A stretch of 64,000 bases of DNA from Gnetum montanum. Its lineage: Eukaryota > Streptophyta > Gnetopsida > Gnetales > Gnetaceae. Shown piece after piece: positions 1-11,388 of the stretch; the stretch's first letter is position 1; each line of letters begins with the position of its first letter. A program made the position numbers and the translations under genes. Below the pieces are notes generated by a model. The model was not told the DNA's origin, made no database searches, and saw only the letters and a list, made by a program, of their open reading frames with translations. The stretch is from the NCBI GenBank assembly GCA_015680685.1, contig MNCI01004759.1:59713-123712 (forward strand), given 5' to 3'.

Positions 1-102
1 GTTTTGGAATTTTCCACACAATAGTTTCTGCGATTAATCGCGGACCCTGCCGTTACTTGCAAATCAACAGCAAGCCGATTCAAAATCGAATCCGTTGTAT
101 AA

Positions 103-1020
103 NNNNNNNNNNNNNNNNNNNNNNNNNNNNNNNNNNNNNNNNNNNNNNNNNNNNNNNNNNNNNNNNNNNNNNNNNNNNNNNNNNNNNNNNNNNNNNNNNN
201 NNNNNNNNNNNNNNNNNNNNNNNNNNNNNNNNNNNNNNNNNNNNNNNNNNNNNNNNNNNNNNNNNNNNNNNNNNNNNNNNNNNNNNNNNNNNNNNNNNNN
301 NNNNNNNNNNNNNNNNNNNNNNNNNNNNNNNNNNNNNNNNNNNNNNNNNNNNNNNNNNNNNNNNNNNNNNNNNNNNNNNNNNNNNNNNNNNNNNNNNNNN
401 NNNNNNNNNNNNNNNNNNNNNNNNNNNNNNNNNNNNNNNNNNNNNNNNNNNNNNNNNNNNNNNNNNNNNNNNNNNNNNNNNNNNNNNNNNNNNNNNNNNN
501 NNNNNNNNNNNNNNNNNNNNNNNNNNNNNNNNNNNNNNNNNNNNNNNNNNNNNNNNNNNNNNNNNNNNNNNNNNNNNNNNNNNNNNNNNNNNNNNNNNNN
601 NNNNNNNNNNNNNNNNNNNNNNNNNNNNNNNNNNNNNNNNNNNNNNNNNNNNNNNNNNNNNNNNNNNNNNNNNNNNNNNNNNNNNNNNNNNNNNNNNNNN
701 NNNNNNNNNNNNNNNNNNNNNNNNNNNNNNNNNNNNNNNNNNNNNNNNNNNNNNNNNNNNNNNNNNNNNNNNNNNNNNNNNNNNNNNNNNNNNNNNNNNN
801 NNNNNNNNNNNNNNNNNNNNNNNNNNNNNNNNNNNNNNNNNNNNNNNNNNNNNNNNNNNNNNNNNNNNNNNNNNNNNNNNNNNNNNNNNNNNNNNNNNNN
901 NNNNNNNNNNNNNNNNNNNNNNNNNNNNNNNNNNNNNNNNNNNNNNNNNNNNNNNNNNNNNNNNNNNNNNNNNNNNNNNNNNNNNNNNNNNNNNNNNNNN
1001 NNNNNNNNNNNNNNNNNNNN
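103..1020. other. Assembly gap (run of N)
   Basis: 918 undetermined bases. Any reading frame through this stretch is meaningless. The 102 bases to its left are too short to classify. Confidence 0.99.
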
Positions 1021-1057
1021 CATGGCTGCCCAAGAAGAGATGAAATTGGGTAGAAAA

Positions 1058-1068
1058 GCTTGATACCA
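1058..1068 (-). other. Possible copia-type primer-binding site
   Basis: On the minus strand the sequence reads TGGTATCAAGC, close to the initiator-Met tRNA primer site TGGTATCAGAGC of many plant copia elements. It directly follows a CA dinucleotide, as an LTR end should, so an LTR would extend rightward from 1069 (plus strand starts TGTCTTAGCATG). The far end of that LTR was not found and the internal region is lost in the gap, so this is weak. Confidence 0.3.
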
Positions 1069-1437
1069 TGTCTTAGCATGACAATAATTCTTGTAAATGT
1101 CTTATGCACTACTTATAAGAAATTTGTAAAAAGTATAGAGGAATCTAAAGATAATATAAACAACTATTCAATAGTATTATATAGAAAAAGGAAATTTGAC
1201 ATGGAGAACATTTATTTATATGAAATTACAAAATTTTACAAAAAAAAAAAATCCAACATGAAGGAGGTTATATAAAATAAAAAAGAAAGATCAAAATTCA
1301 AAATAATCAAAGTATTTCCAATATTTTAGACACTACCAAAACCAAAGAAAGAAAAATAGATTGATTATTGATGGGTACAATTTTTATTATACTACCCACT
1401 TACAAATGCAAAAAAATAGTTTGGAATATAAGATGAT
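1069..1437. other. AT-rich stretch, possibly a copia LTR remnant
   Basis: No coding sequence was recognised. It may be the LTR belonging to the primer-site-like motif at 1058-1068, but only one end can be proposed. Confidence 0.25.
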
Positions 1438-1665
1438 TGATGAGCGATGGAGTAATCCAACAGCTAACCATACAAGTCACAGGCATTCATGCATGACCAG
1501 ATCATAATTTGTGGATAGGGCCATGTAATTATGGTAGTAATTGGTTTAAGTTTGAGACCATTGTCTTCCCACATGGAGCTAGTAAAGTGTTTGTATGGTT
1601 TAACTCACCATGAGGTATATGATGACTAATGTTGTTGGGCTGTTATTACTCCTAGTGAACATGAT
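1438..1665 (-). mobile_element. Truncated LTR of the Athila-like family
   Basis: Starts TGATGAGCGATGG and follows the outer end of the family LTR (compare 2710 and 8596): a shifted match to the Ser/His-rich-looking block 'attcatgcatgaccagatc', the 'gaggtatatgatg' block, then 'ttactcctagtgaacatga'. It stops where a second LTR of the same family begins at 1666, so this is probably an LTR that received another LTR. Confidence 0.5.
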
Positions 1666-2526
1666 TAATTAGTGGAAAGGTACCCCTATGCCCAACAATA
1701 TGAATCACAAGCGTTCACATGCAATCTGGTCAAATTCTATAGACTATAATTACTAACTAGAATAGAGCTAAATAGTGTGTGTATGTTGTTCATTTGTTGT
1801 CCCACTTGTGGAATGCAATTGTATGGTTAAGTGTGACTGAGGCATAAGATTTTTATTATTTTGTGTTTTTATGGAATTACTCACCTAGAACAAGAATAAA
1901 AGTAAGAGAGATTAAAACTAAGAGCAATTAATTACTAAGTAAACTATAGTCTAATCTAGCTTAACACAAGTAACTGTTCCCACTTCCCGGACACATCCTG
2001 AACTTTGTGCAAACACTGTTGGGCTACCATATGCTAGTCATTTCTAAGCTACCAAGTGTCACATTTATGCTTGAAGGGATCATGCTTGTGTAATTTAATA
2101 ATCAGCTTAATTGATCAAAATTAATTACCGCATAAATAACATTAATGTAAATTTCATGAAATAACAATATGTAAATTCATAAGAAAGAAAATCTCAAGTG
2201 CTACAAGGACTAGGTTAAAGAGTTTATCTTTATTGTAAACATAATGGTGTGCTTAGCTACATTAACGCTTGAATAAAGATCCATTCACACTTACACCTCC
2301 TACTATGAGCACTTGGAAAATATTCTAACTTTCAAATGGATAAATTGCAAGAGTTTCGCTACTTGACTACCAAAAACTTACTTCCAATTGTGCTCTTGGG
2401 CACTATATTTATAGACCAGGAAGTAACCCTACGATATCAAATGTACGATATTGCATCTTGTGCTGTGATATCACATACTTGATATTCTATACCCGATATC
2501 AAAGTGATGAAAAACACGATTTATCA
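1666..2526 (-). mobile_element. 3' LTR (minus strand) of the outer Athila-like element
   Basis: About 861 bp. It aligns along its length with the LTRs at 2710-3580 and 8596-9453. On the minus strand it starts TGATAAATCG immediately after a polypurine tract, has a TATA box (CTATAAATA, about 2404-2412) and carries GATATC motifs upstream of it (2433 to 2500). It is the outer left end of the inverted structure that ends at 15910. No matching target duplication was found at 15911. Confidence 0.75.
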
Positions 2527-2709
2527 TACCCCCACAACTAAATGAAAACTCATCCTCAAGTACAGAAGAAGAGGAACAAGTTATTCACAAAATATAATAG
2601 GGGGTGTAGATTTATTTCACTAACATGTAGACTAACATAGAGAAAATAGACAAATACAAAAGTACCTGAGCATACAATATTACAATTGTGTACAAAATTG
2701 GGTATTCAT
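2527..2709 (-). mobile_element. PPT2 and start of 3' noncoding region (outer element)
   Basis: Reads TTTAGTTGTGGGGGTA on the minus strand directly against the LTR, a typical polypurine tract. The rest matches the end of the 3' noncoding region that resumes at 9459 after the nested insertion; the joined sequence parallels 14870-15053 on the opposite strand. Confidence 0.7.
2705..2709. repeat. Target-site duplication TTCAT (left)
   Basis: The five bases TTCAT immediately precede the nested element and recur directly after it at 9454-9458. Five bases is the usual duplication size for plant LTR elements. Confidence 0.85.
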
Positions 2710-3580
2710 CAATGAGTGGTAAGGTACCTCTACACTCAACCATACGAATACAAGTGCTTCATGCACGATCTGATCGAACTCCATAGACAGACTAGTTGTG
2801 GTATCTAGACAGTTACTCGTAGATCACAGTTCGTTGTCTTCCCACCTAGATGAGTATTAGCTTTGTCACATATGGTTTAGTCCAGAGTGAGGTGTATGAT
2901 GTGTTCCTACACTAATGCTACTCCTGGCTATGATGGGAAATAATATCAACTAAGCTATGAGAGAGGATGAGAGAGAATCTAAACTAGCCTAAGTGCGATG
3001 AGCATCTATTCCTTAATCATTTGTATCCATCTTGGACCTCGTGCACAACTACCATTGGGATTACCAAGTGCATGACCTAGGTATGTTAGTAGGTTACTGA
3101 GTAGTTACACTTAAATGCTCGTGATTAAGTCGTACTCATTCCACGTTACTAGGAGATAAGGGTAGGGAGATATTAACTAAAAAAGCAATAAATAACAATA
3201 ACAACTAAATAATTAAGCTAAATGGATGCTGCAATGATGAAGTAATCTCGATCTTTATTTTCGATCATGTGCATGTCCAAGTACATCACACTCGAATAAG
3301 GATGTTGTACAATTACAATCATCACATTGCGAGCATGCATTGGGGGAAAGGGTTGAGAGGAAAAACTGACAAAAAGTTCCTACCTCAATACTAAAACTTA
3401 AAAAACTTAAATCTTCAAAAAAATTTCTTAACAAATCTGCCTACCTCTTATTTATAGATGAGGATACAAGCTATGATATTGTATATGTGATATCACGTCT
3501 AGGCTGTGATATCGCATACGTGATATCGTGTATGGGATATCATGGATGCTATATCACAGCCAACAATTCATGACTCATCA
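2710..3580 (-). repeat. 3' LTR of nested element
   Basis: On the minus strand it begins TGATGAGTCATGAATTG. The first 110 bp hold four GATATC palindromes (3489, 3508, 3522, 3536), followed by a TATA box CTATAAATA at 3449-3457. The outer end reads CACTCATTG, slightly decayed from CACTCATCA in the partner LTR. Confidence 0.85.
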
Positions 3581-3596
3581 TACCCCCACAACTAAA
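3581..3596 (-). other. PPT2 of nested element
   Basis: Minus strand TTTAGTTGTGGGGGTA abuts the LTR start. It is the expected primer for plus-strand DNA synthesis. Confidence 0.8.
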
Positions 3597-6474
3597 TAAA
3601 AATTGGTCCTTGAGTTAAAGTGAGAACAAGCTCCATTGATTACACAGTGGATAGGTATGGGATTATTGACTGACTAAAATGGATTCATGTCGCAGTGTGG
3701 AATCAGAACAAGATTGAGACACAACATGAAGAACGCAAAAGAAAATCCTATAACTACAAAATTGTGTGGAACTCATGTAGTTCCTAGTGGCGGTGGCTCC
3801 TCCATGGGTGCCTTTCCCTTATCTTGCACTCTAGGTCTTGGGATTTGATGGTGTCAAAGCATGGCCTAGAGTTTCTACTCTTGTAAGGCCTTGAGTGCCT
3901 TAGTGTGCATGTAAGTTTGTGCTTGTGCCATAGAGGAATCCCAGTTAGCCTTCTCTTTTTCTTCTACCACCCTTTTATTCTCTATCAACAGTTTATTAAG
4001 TTTCTTGGTTCTGAAAGTGTCCAGCTGGTTCTGAGCAACCTTTGGCCCTATATTTAGAAGGTTTAATACTTTCGAAATGTATTGAACAGAGAAATCAATA
4101 GTCACACCACAAATGTTAACAGTGGTGCCTTCTTCTTTGTTCTGCCAAAATTGGTGCGTTTCCCCTACGTACTAGGCACCGCTTTTAGAGAGGGTGATCC
4201 CTAACGGCCTCTGAAGAAAATTATGCAAAAGGTCCAAATTTTAATTCCACGATCACTACAGTAAATATGGACCTTTTATGGATGGCCTGAACACAATCCT
4301 AGGGAAACATGAGATGTCATCCTTATTTAGACATTGTAGCAGCTCCTCCTTTTGCTTGCCTTGATTGTACAGTGGCAGGGTCTCCTTGGTGGATACTAAA
4401 TGATTATTCTTCCTACTCTGCATGTTTTTTGTCAAGCACTTGTCCTTCACCTCTCCTAGGTCGCTTTATTCCACCTTGAGCAGGACCTTCCTATTGTCCA
4501 GATTTTGGGGCCATCTGCAACCACACGAGGCTAATCGTTAGTAAGGTTGTTACGAAAGTTAGGTTATACCTTATTGCTTGCCTTAATGAATTTGTTTTAT
4601 CTCCATGTGATGTTAATTATTCGGAGAAAATATCCCTGAAAGATTATAATATTTAATCCTCTTTTCTTAGGTGGTTTCCAAATCTAGTTTCTTGTTATAA
4701 CTAAGGAGATGAAATTGTTTTTGGCACATTTATCCTTAATTTTATAACTAATTACCCTTAATAATGTCCTTCGGGAAATGAAAAATTTTAAAAAATTTAT
4801 GTGCTATTCGTCATGTGGCTTTTCCCCATGACTAAGCTAAACACTCCAAGTTCAAGTAGGTTCAAATGGAATGAAAATCAGAGTACCAGCGAGTGAGTTA
4901 TGGATATGAAACGTGCAATTGTGAGTCGTACAGAGAAATTTGAAAAACTTCCCCCACGTGAATAGTTGAAAATGATGTTGATTAGTGTGGGGAGTTGCGT
5001 ATATATATATATTTTGGATGCGATATCATGTACACAATAGCGTGGACGTGATATCACATTGGCCATGATATCACATACGTGATACGTGATATCGTGGCCT
5101 ATCGATGTTAGGGCATTTTATAGAATGTACCAAATTTTTAATATTTTTTTGAAATTAAATGATGTAAACTAAGGACATATGGATGAGTGTTCAAGGGTTC
5201 TGAGGTAATTCAACTAGTTCTAAAGGCATGAAAATTATGATGGTGTGAAATTTATTAATAAGGACGTTGGATGGTAACGGGGAGAAAAAGGCTATGTGAT
5301 GGTTCATAGGAATGTTTGAATAAAAGGGATAGTAATAAGGGAAAGAATATCATTGACAATATGATGAGGGTAATAGATGGTGTGTGGAAGATGTGTTATG
5401 AGTGTAAATTACAAAAATTATGCAAGTGGGTCCTCCCCAAAGTAGGTTCCAACCTCTAATGCCCTTGCATAACCACACCTTAAAATGTCCGTAGGAACTA
5501 GAAAGGTTAAATTTAATCCACATTGGTTCCACAAAACACACACATGTAAGTATCACCGAAATGAGGTAAGAATTCTACACTACACAAGACATGAGCTACA
5601 ATTACATGAACAGTGATATGAGACAGACTATAGAAGGGATTGTAGAGATTGGGAAATGAGGTAACTGACCCAGGGCACAATGAATCCTATGTGTAAGGCA
5701 TGATTAATGTGTCATTAACTCATCATTCTAAGATCAGGACGAAGTCCATTCCTCATATCAGTGATACCACATTGTTTCATCCCATGATGAGTGACTATGA
5801 GAGTACCATAACAACAATGCGTACGATCACTTGGCATTTTTTTTAAGGGAGGAGTGATTTTTATCTGTACTTTGTGGAACTTTCTTCATGTTTTTTTCTT
5901 GAATGCTGAATCTAGAGAAGCTGCAAACCCTCAAGCATGGATGCATGTCTTTTCAATGGGACCCCCTAGAACAACAGTGGATTTTTGAGTTCCTTGTGAT
6001 TACTCTTACTCCCATTTTGCATTAGATCTACAAGGATCTTAGTACAACCATATTGTGTGATAACTCTCATAGATGTCATCAAAGAGAATCCACAAGTCCC
6101 CTTGATGTTACACCCTAATCATTTCCTCTTGATCCATCCCTCTTCATTCTAGGTACAATGAACACAAAATTAATTTTAAGTTTTAACAATGTCAAGAATA
6201 TCACTGTACCCTCGAACAGAACCTCTTATTTATAGAATGGATGAGTAGGTGTAATCGACTCATTATTCAGATAATTGATCACTTGAGACTCGATAACATA
6301 GAACACACCTCAACCAACAAGCCACATGGGTGTTTTATTCATAGATGAGATTACTTATAAAAAGATAAAAAGACAAAAAGACAAAAAGGTAACAAAAATA
6401 AAATTGAAAAACAGGAAAACAAAAAATTGTAAAATTAAAGAAAATGAAAAATATTTATTAATCCTTCTTATCAT
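3597..6474 (-). mobile_element. 3' noncoding region of nested element
   Basis: About 2.9 kb between the two polypurine tracts with no conserved protein. A short minus-strand ORF at 3875-4105 (76 residues, charged) has no recognisable domain. The region contains a conserved hairpin block (5418-5472), a G-box CACGTG (4955-4960) and a second GATATC cluster (5022-5093). Comparable 3' regions lie at 9459-11280, 13070-15053 and 23545-24860. Confidence 0.7.
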
Positions 6475-8522
6475 TAGAATGGGGGATATCCCCCATAACT
6501 AAATGGTTGAGCATGGAGAGGATTAATAATTAAAAGATGAGGATCCTTGCATATTGGAAATATCAAAACTTGGTCATACTTACACCATTGGGGTTCACAC
6601 ACATGATTATAGTAAGCATAGTGGGGCAATTTATAAGATGTGGTTCCTGAGTAAAGAGTTGACCCATTATGATACTTGAGACCGTAAGATGGTATGCAAG
6701 GATTGGGATGTTGCCCTCCATGACTATATTCATTGGGCCATATGATTGTTGGAGTGTTAATTGGTGGCCTTGATGAAGTGACATGAGGCATTGGGTTTGA
6801 GGAGGAGGACGAACCACAGTGTTGGTGCTGAGTTTGATAATGCAGTGGCCTTGGAACTGTGTTGTCCCTTCCTACGGTCATGTCTAAAGAAGGGACACCC
6901 TTAATGTTGAGGAGGTCTCTCACTACTGTTGGAAATAGCAGCATAGATAACGTTTATGGATTGTTGCTATGGTGCAGACACTTCAGGAATAGTTGGTGGT
7001 AATGTAGAAGGAGGAAAAGGATGAGAATGTTGAAATTTAGGAGGAGTATAAGGTACACAAGGTGGTGGTTGTGTTGAGAACATGGATTGATAGTACTAAG
7101 GAGAATAATAATGCGGTGAGATAGAATATGTTGACCTAGTTGGGAAAACTAGCTATTGAACTAGATAAGCATTTAGATTCGAATGATACAGAGGGTGTCC
7201 CCAGTTTTGGGATGGCTTCCCCCATGACTGGGATTGTTGCAACTATGATCGAACACAGTATCCTTGTATGAAATTTGGGTGTAATGTGCTTTCCCAATGC
7301 TCATATAAATGTAATAAGATTGGGCATTGGCCCTTGGGGTGATTGTATAGGAAAATGTTACATTGATATGTGTGATTGGTAGTTGAGCTCTTATTTTCCT
7401 CATCCCTTCCTTCAAATTGTCTAATGATGTTTTTTCCTACTTCTCAGGTTGTCAAAACTCTATCTATAATAATATTGATATATTCCCCACACTTTTTATG
7501 CATCCATTCCAGCATCTTATTGATCTTTGCCTTGATTTTCTCTAATGATTGTTGTATTGGAAAAGATGGTTCTTCCTCTGTGAGATCGGTTGATTTCTCC
7601 TTTTTGTGGTTATGGACCTCTGTTAAGTTGAGATTCTAGTTCCATTGACATTTTTCAACGCTCTCCCATCTAGCCATTTCTCCTTCTTCTTCTACTACTT
7701 GCTGAATAAGCTCTTGGAATTTATGGGTTCATAGTTCGTGTAGTTGACCTTGGGCATATATCCCTAGGATCTCTCTTGTTTCATCACAAAGCCCATCAAT
7801 GATATTGTACATTAGCCTTTCCTTGGGGAACTCATGGCTTGGACAGTTGTTTAACAGTGCATAATATCTTTCTAAGGCTATGTCCAAGGGTTCATGTTGT
7901 GATTTTTTCCACTCTTGGATTTGTTTCCTCAAGGCTAACACTCTTGCGTAAGTTTGATATCTTTCATTAAAGAGTTCTAACATTGTTGGCCAACATCGTA
8001 TTCAATTTGGTTTTAACAATATATAGCATACTTTTTCTTGGCCAATGAGTGTCATAGGAAAGAGATTGAGTTTTTTCCAACCATTATCAATGTTGTTCCA
8101 TGCACAGGCATTGTAGAAGGCTTGTAAATGTTATTTTGAATCTAAGTCATAGCCTCCTAAGAAATTAGGAAAGTTGTTTAAATTAAGCCTGGGTAGGCGG
8201 CTCTCTTTACGATGCCTACAGGAGATTCGAACAGCCTCTTGTATTTGCGTTAGACTTGTAGTGGCCAATAGGGATTCATCATCATTGAGTAATTTATGCT
8301 TTCGTATGTTGGGATGATGCTGCCTTTGTTTATGTTTATAAGAAATCCCCACCTCAGATTGCGTACTCCAATCTTCATTGTCATATAATTCATTGGTTCT
8401 CCAATGAATTGCATTACTAGATGTGACATTATCATAGTCTTGTAGGAGATGCATGGTTGTGAAATTGTGTGTGAATTTGTATGTGAATTTTTGTAATTAT
8501 TTCTTCCTAAAAGATATATCAT
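6474..8522 (-). pseudogene. gag: Degenerate gag of nested Athila-like element
   Basis: Gag would form the virus-like particle and package element RNA. Open pieces follow each other in order: 8454-8131, 7983-7729 and 6944-6474, with stops between them. The middle piece carries the conserved Retrotrans_gag core: a Glu-Arg-Tyr-Tyr-Ala-Leu-Leu block, then Asn-Cys-Pro-Ser-His, then Ile-Ile-Asp-Gly-Leu near a Tyr-Ala-Gln-Gly motif. The same core is readable at 22140-22440 (plus) and 28560-28900 (minus). The C-terminal piece is rich in Pro, His, Ser and Tyr with no CCHC knuckle I can see. Several stops are TAG in place of likely CAG. Non-functional. Confidence 0.8.
6478..6505 (-). other. PPT1-like tract of nested element
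   Basis: The minus strand reads TTAGTTATGGGGGATATCCC, equivalent to the internal tract at 11281-11296, 13053-13069 and 24861-24879. Here it follows gag directly because pol is missing. Confidence 0.55.
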
Positions 8523-8576
8523 TAATTCCTATATAACAATCTTGTATGATATAACTAATCTAGATAACTAGCATCA

Positions 8577-8595
8577 TCCCCGACAACGGTGCCAA
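8577..8595 (-). other. Primer-binding site, tRNA-Asp type
   Basis: Minus strand TTGGCACCGTTGTCGGGGA directly follows the 5' LTR. It matches the complement of plant tRNA-Asp 3' ends (TGGCGCCGTTGCCGGGGA) except for two transitions of the kind expected from cytosine deamination. An Asp primer is characteristic of Athila elements. Confidence 0.85.
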
Positions 8596-9453
8596 TGATG
8601 AGTGGAGAGGTACCCCTACACTCAACCATAGTAATACAAGTGCTTCATGCATGATCCGGTTGAACTCCGCAGATGGACTAGTTTTGGTATCTAGTCAATT
8701 ACTTGTAGATCATAGTTCACTGTATTTCCACATGGACTAGTATTAGCTTTGTCATGTATGGTTTAGTCCAGAGTGAGGTGTATGATGTCTTCCTACACTA
8801 ATGCTACTCCTAAGTATGATGGGAAATAATATTAACTAAGCTAGAAGAGAGGATGAGAGAGAATCTAAACTAGCCTAAGTGCGATGAGCATCCATTCCTT
8901 AATCATTCGTACACATCTTGGATCTTGTGCACGACTACCACTAGTATTACCAAGAACATGGCCTAGGTACGCAACTAGGTTATTGAGTAGTCACACTTAA
9001 ATGCTCATGATTAATTCATACTCATTCCACGTTAATAGGAGATAAAAGTAGAGATATATTAACTAAGAAAGTAATAAATAACAATAAAAATTAAATAATT
9101 AAGCTAGGTGGATGCTACAATGATGAAGTAATCTCAATATTTATTGTCGATCATGTGCATGTTCAAGTATATCACACTCGAATAAAGATGTCGTACAATT
9201 ACAATAATCACACTGCGGGCATGCATTGGGAGAAAGGGTTGAGAGGAAAAACTAACAAAAAGTCCCTACCTTAATACTAAAACTTAAAAAACTTAAAACT
9301 TCATAAAATATTCTTTACCAAATCTGCTTGCCTCTTATTTATAGATGAGGAGATAGGCTGCGATATCACATATGTGATATTGCATCTAGGCTACGATATT
9401 GTGTACATGATATCATGGGTGCAATATCATGGCCAACAATTCATGACTCATCA
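8596..9453 (-). repeat. 5' LTR of nested element
   Basis: 858 bp. Plus-strand ends are TGATGAGTGG and ACTCATCA. TATA box CTATAAATA on the minus strand at 9336-9344, with GATATC-like palindromes at 9355-9432 upstream of it. Pairs with 2710-3580. Confidence 0.88.
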
Positions 9454-9458
9454 TTCAT
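9454..9458. repeat. Target-site duplication TTCAT (right)
   Basis: Identical to 2705-2709. Confidence 0.85.
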
Positions 9459-11280
9459 GACAATAGGAAAGAACACCAATGGATCCAAAGGACATCCAAC
9501 CCCTCATGGAAGTAGAATAATGACGGAGAGATAGGAGAGATCTAGCAGTTATGAATAATCTCACATGAATGATATTGTTGCATCCTCCTTAGTGAAGATA
9601 GTCCCACTTCTAGTCCACACTTCCCACTATAATCACAACAAAACCAAGGGTTAGTATTTATAGTGCAATAGATAATGGCTAAGTACCTTGTTTTGTCAAT
9701 GATTTTATCTAGCCAAGTTGTGATTGTGATAGACTAGTTACTTGATGTTGTTAGTGGAAAGACTGATGAATGGGTTAATTAAGAGAAGTGATCCATATAA
9801 TTTAGAAAAAGCTTAACACAAGGAATACTAGAAAGAGGGTATTCACAACAATAAAAAGGATTTCATTACAAATAGTTGTGAAGGTGCATACAATTGGATG
9901 ACATGGATGCGATAAATAAAAGGAATTTGATTGTAACAATGCCTACGGGTAAAGAACTTAACTTAACCAAACCAAAAGATATGCAAGTGGGTCCTTCCCA
10001 AAGTAGGCATAGGCCTTTTATGCCCTTGCATAACTTCAAACTAAGGAGTCCGTTGGCACCATGGATGATTAATGGTTATGGAAAGTTAAGTACAAAAACC
10101 CAAAAGTAACTAACCAAGAAACCTAACACATCAAACCAGAACATTGAATCAAAACATGAAATCACCAGCAAGGTGAGGTATGAAAAGCATAGATGGATGA
10201 CATAGAGAGTGGAATGGAATTTCTAATTATAGTCACATGTAGTCCCTTGTGGAGTTTGTGATTAATTAACTTGGTAGGATCCTTTCTCAATCTAGATCAA
10301 AACCAACCACTTTTAGTGACTTTGCATTCACATTCTAAGGCAAATCCATTCTCTGAGACACAAAAATGCTCTCACAAAACAACCACCATTCTAAATTGGA
10401 GTGAACGTAGGAAGTGAGAAAGGGTCTTAGTTAGAGGAGACAAGACAAGTCTCATAACCAGTTCTTGTAGTCCTTTTCAATTGGTCTAAAGGATGTGCTT
10501 TGAATTCCCATGTTTTTTTAATAGAAACCACACTATGCAAAGACCCATGCATTTTTTGCATTTATTTTTTCCAAGGAGTGTGCTTTGAATCCTCATCTTT
10601 TTTTTCATGATTAGGACCACACAATGCAAGGACTTATTTGACTTCTGATTATGAAATGACACGGAATGGTGAGAAGCTTCTGTGAAAACTCCTACACACA
10701 GGAAAATAGAAAAGCATAAAGAATACTACATCCCTTTGAAGTCAAACCTTGTCCAAACCTTTGATTCCTTTCCAATTTTGGAAACTACACAAGTTACCAA
10801 TTTATTAAAGTTGCATTAATGAAGAAGAGACCACATGCTTCCAAAATAAGGAAAACCATAGAGTGTGTGGATGGGTGGATGATGTGGACTCACTGCCCGT
10901 TACATGAAAAGAAACCATGTCCCAGTCATCAGTAATGACATTCAAAGTCAGAAACCAAACATCAACAATCAAATTACAAATGAAGAATACCACAATCTAG
11001 TAGTGCATTACCATTGTACCTACCACCTTATTAGTAGAAAAAGTAGAGAAACACATCAAACACAAGCAAACATAACCATAAAAGAAAGTAAAAGAATAGA
11101 AAATAGATATTGAATATATTAACAATGGTATAAAATAAAACCTAAGAGAATACCAATAACCTTAAAAATACAAATATGTAAAACAAAGAATACGAAAACA
11201 AAAAGTTGTAAAATCAAAAATGTGTAAAAAAAAAATTCAAAAACTAAGGAGCTGCCTAAGGTGTTAGTATGGGTGGCCGT
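9459..11280 (-). mobile_element. 3' noncoding region of outer element, left arm
   Basis: Continues 2527-2709 after the nested insertion. It is the inverted counterpart of 13070-15053: the conserved hairpin block (9980-10032), the block near 10867-10920 and the block near 9590-9620 all recur there in reverse. Two copies of an approximately 82-bp subrepeat start near 10492 and 10574. No protein is encoded. Confidence 0.75.
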
Positions 11281-11388
11281 CTCCCCCACAACTAAGTTAA
11301 AAGAAAGGGAGAGATTCGAAATATTGAGTGTGGTTGTCCATTTGGTGAGGTGTTTGTTGTATTGGTTGGCTTGGGCTCATGGAAAGGA
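11265..11388 (-). repeat. Inverted duplicate of the pol/PPT1 junction
   Basis: About 124 bp match 12966-13085 in inverted orientation (shared landmarks CTCATGGAAAGG, the AGGTGTTTGTT-like block and the PPT1). Beyond 11388 the left side switches abruptly to plus-strand RNase H sequence, so 11388/11389 is a rearrangement breakpoint. Confidence 0.8.
11281..11296 (-). other. PPT1 (left arm, minus strand)
   Basis: Minus strand CTTAGTTGTGGGGGAG, the purine-rich tract that marks the end of pol in this family. It faces leftward, opposite to the identical tract at 13053-13069. Confidence 0.7.

Larger units (their letters stand above)
2710..9453 (-). mobile_element. Complete nested gag-only Athila-like LTR retrotransposon
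   Basis: A 6.7-kb minus-strand element with two LTRs (2710-3580 and 8596-9453), a tRNA-Asp-type primer site, gag, polypurine tracts and TTCAT target duplications. No RT, RNase H or integrase is recognisable between gag and the 3' region, unlike the relative at 24963-30097. It therefore looks like a non-autonomous derivative that would have needed pol from a relative. The LTRs differ at roughly one base in ten by eye, so the insertion is old. It split the 3' noncoding region of the outer element. Confidence 0.88.

Noticed and set aside
57-1069. Long open frames on both strands
   Set aside because: They run through the N gap and have no sequence content.
2433-3541. Repeated GATATC motifs as a CRISPR-like or satellite array
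   Set aside because: There is no regular spacer, and the motifs are confined to LTR U3 positions and one internal site.
7376-7639. 87-codon plus-strand ORF opposite gag
   Set aside because: It is antisense to a recognisable gag frame and has no features of its own.
8577-8595. tRNA-Asp gene fragment
   Set aside because: Only the 3' terminal 18 bases match, and they abut an LTR, so it is a primer-binding site.
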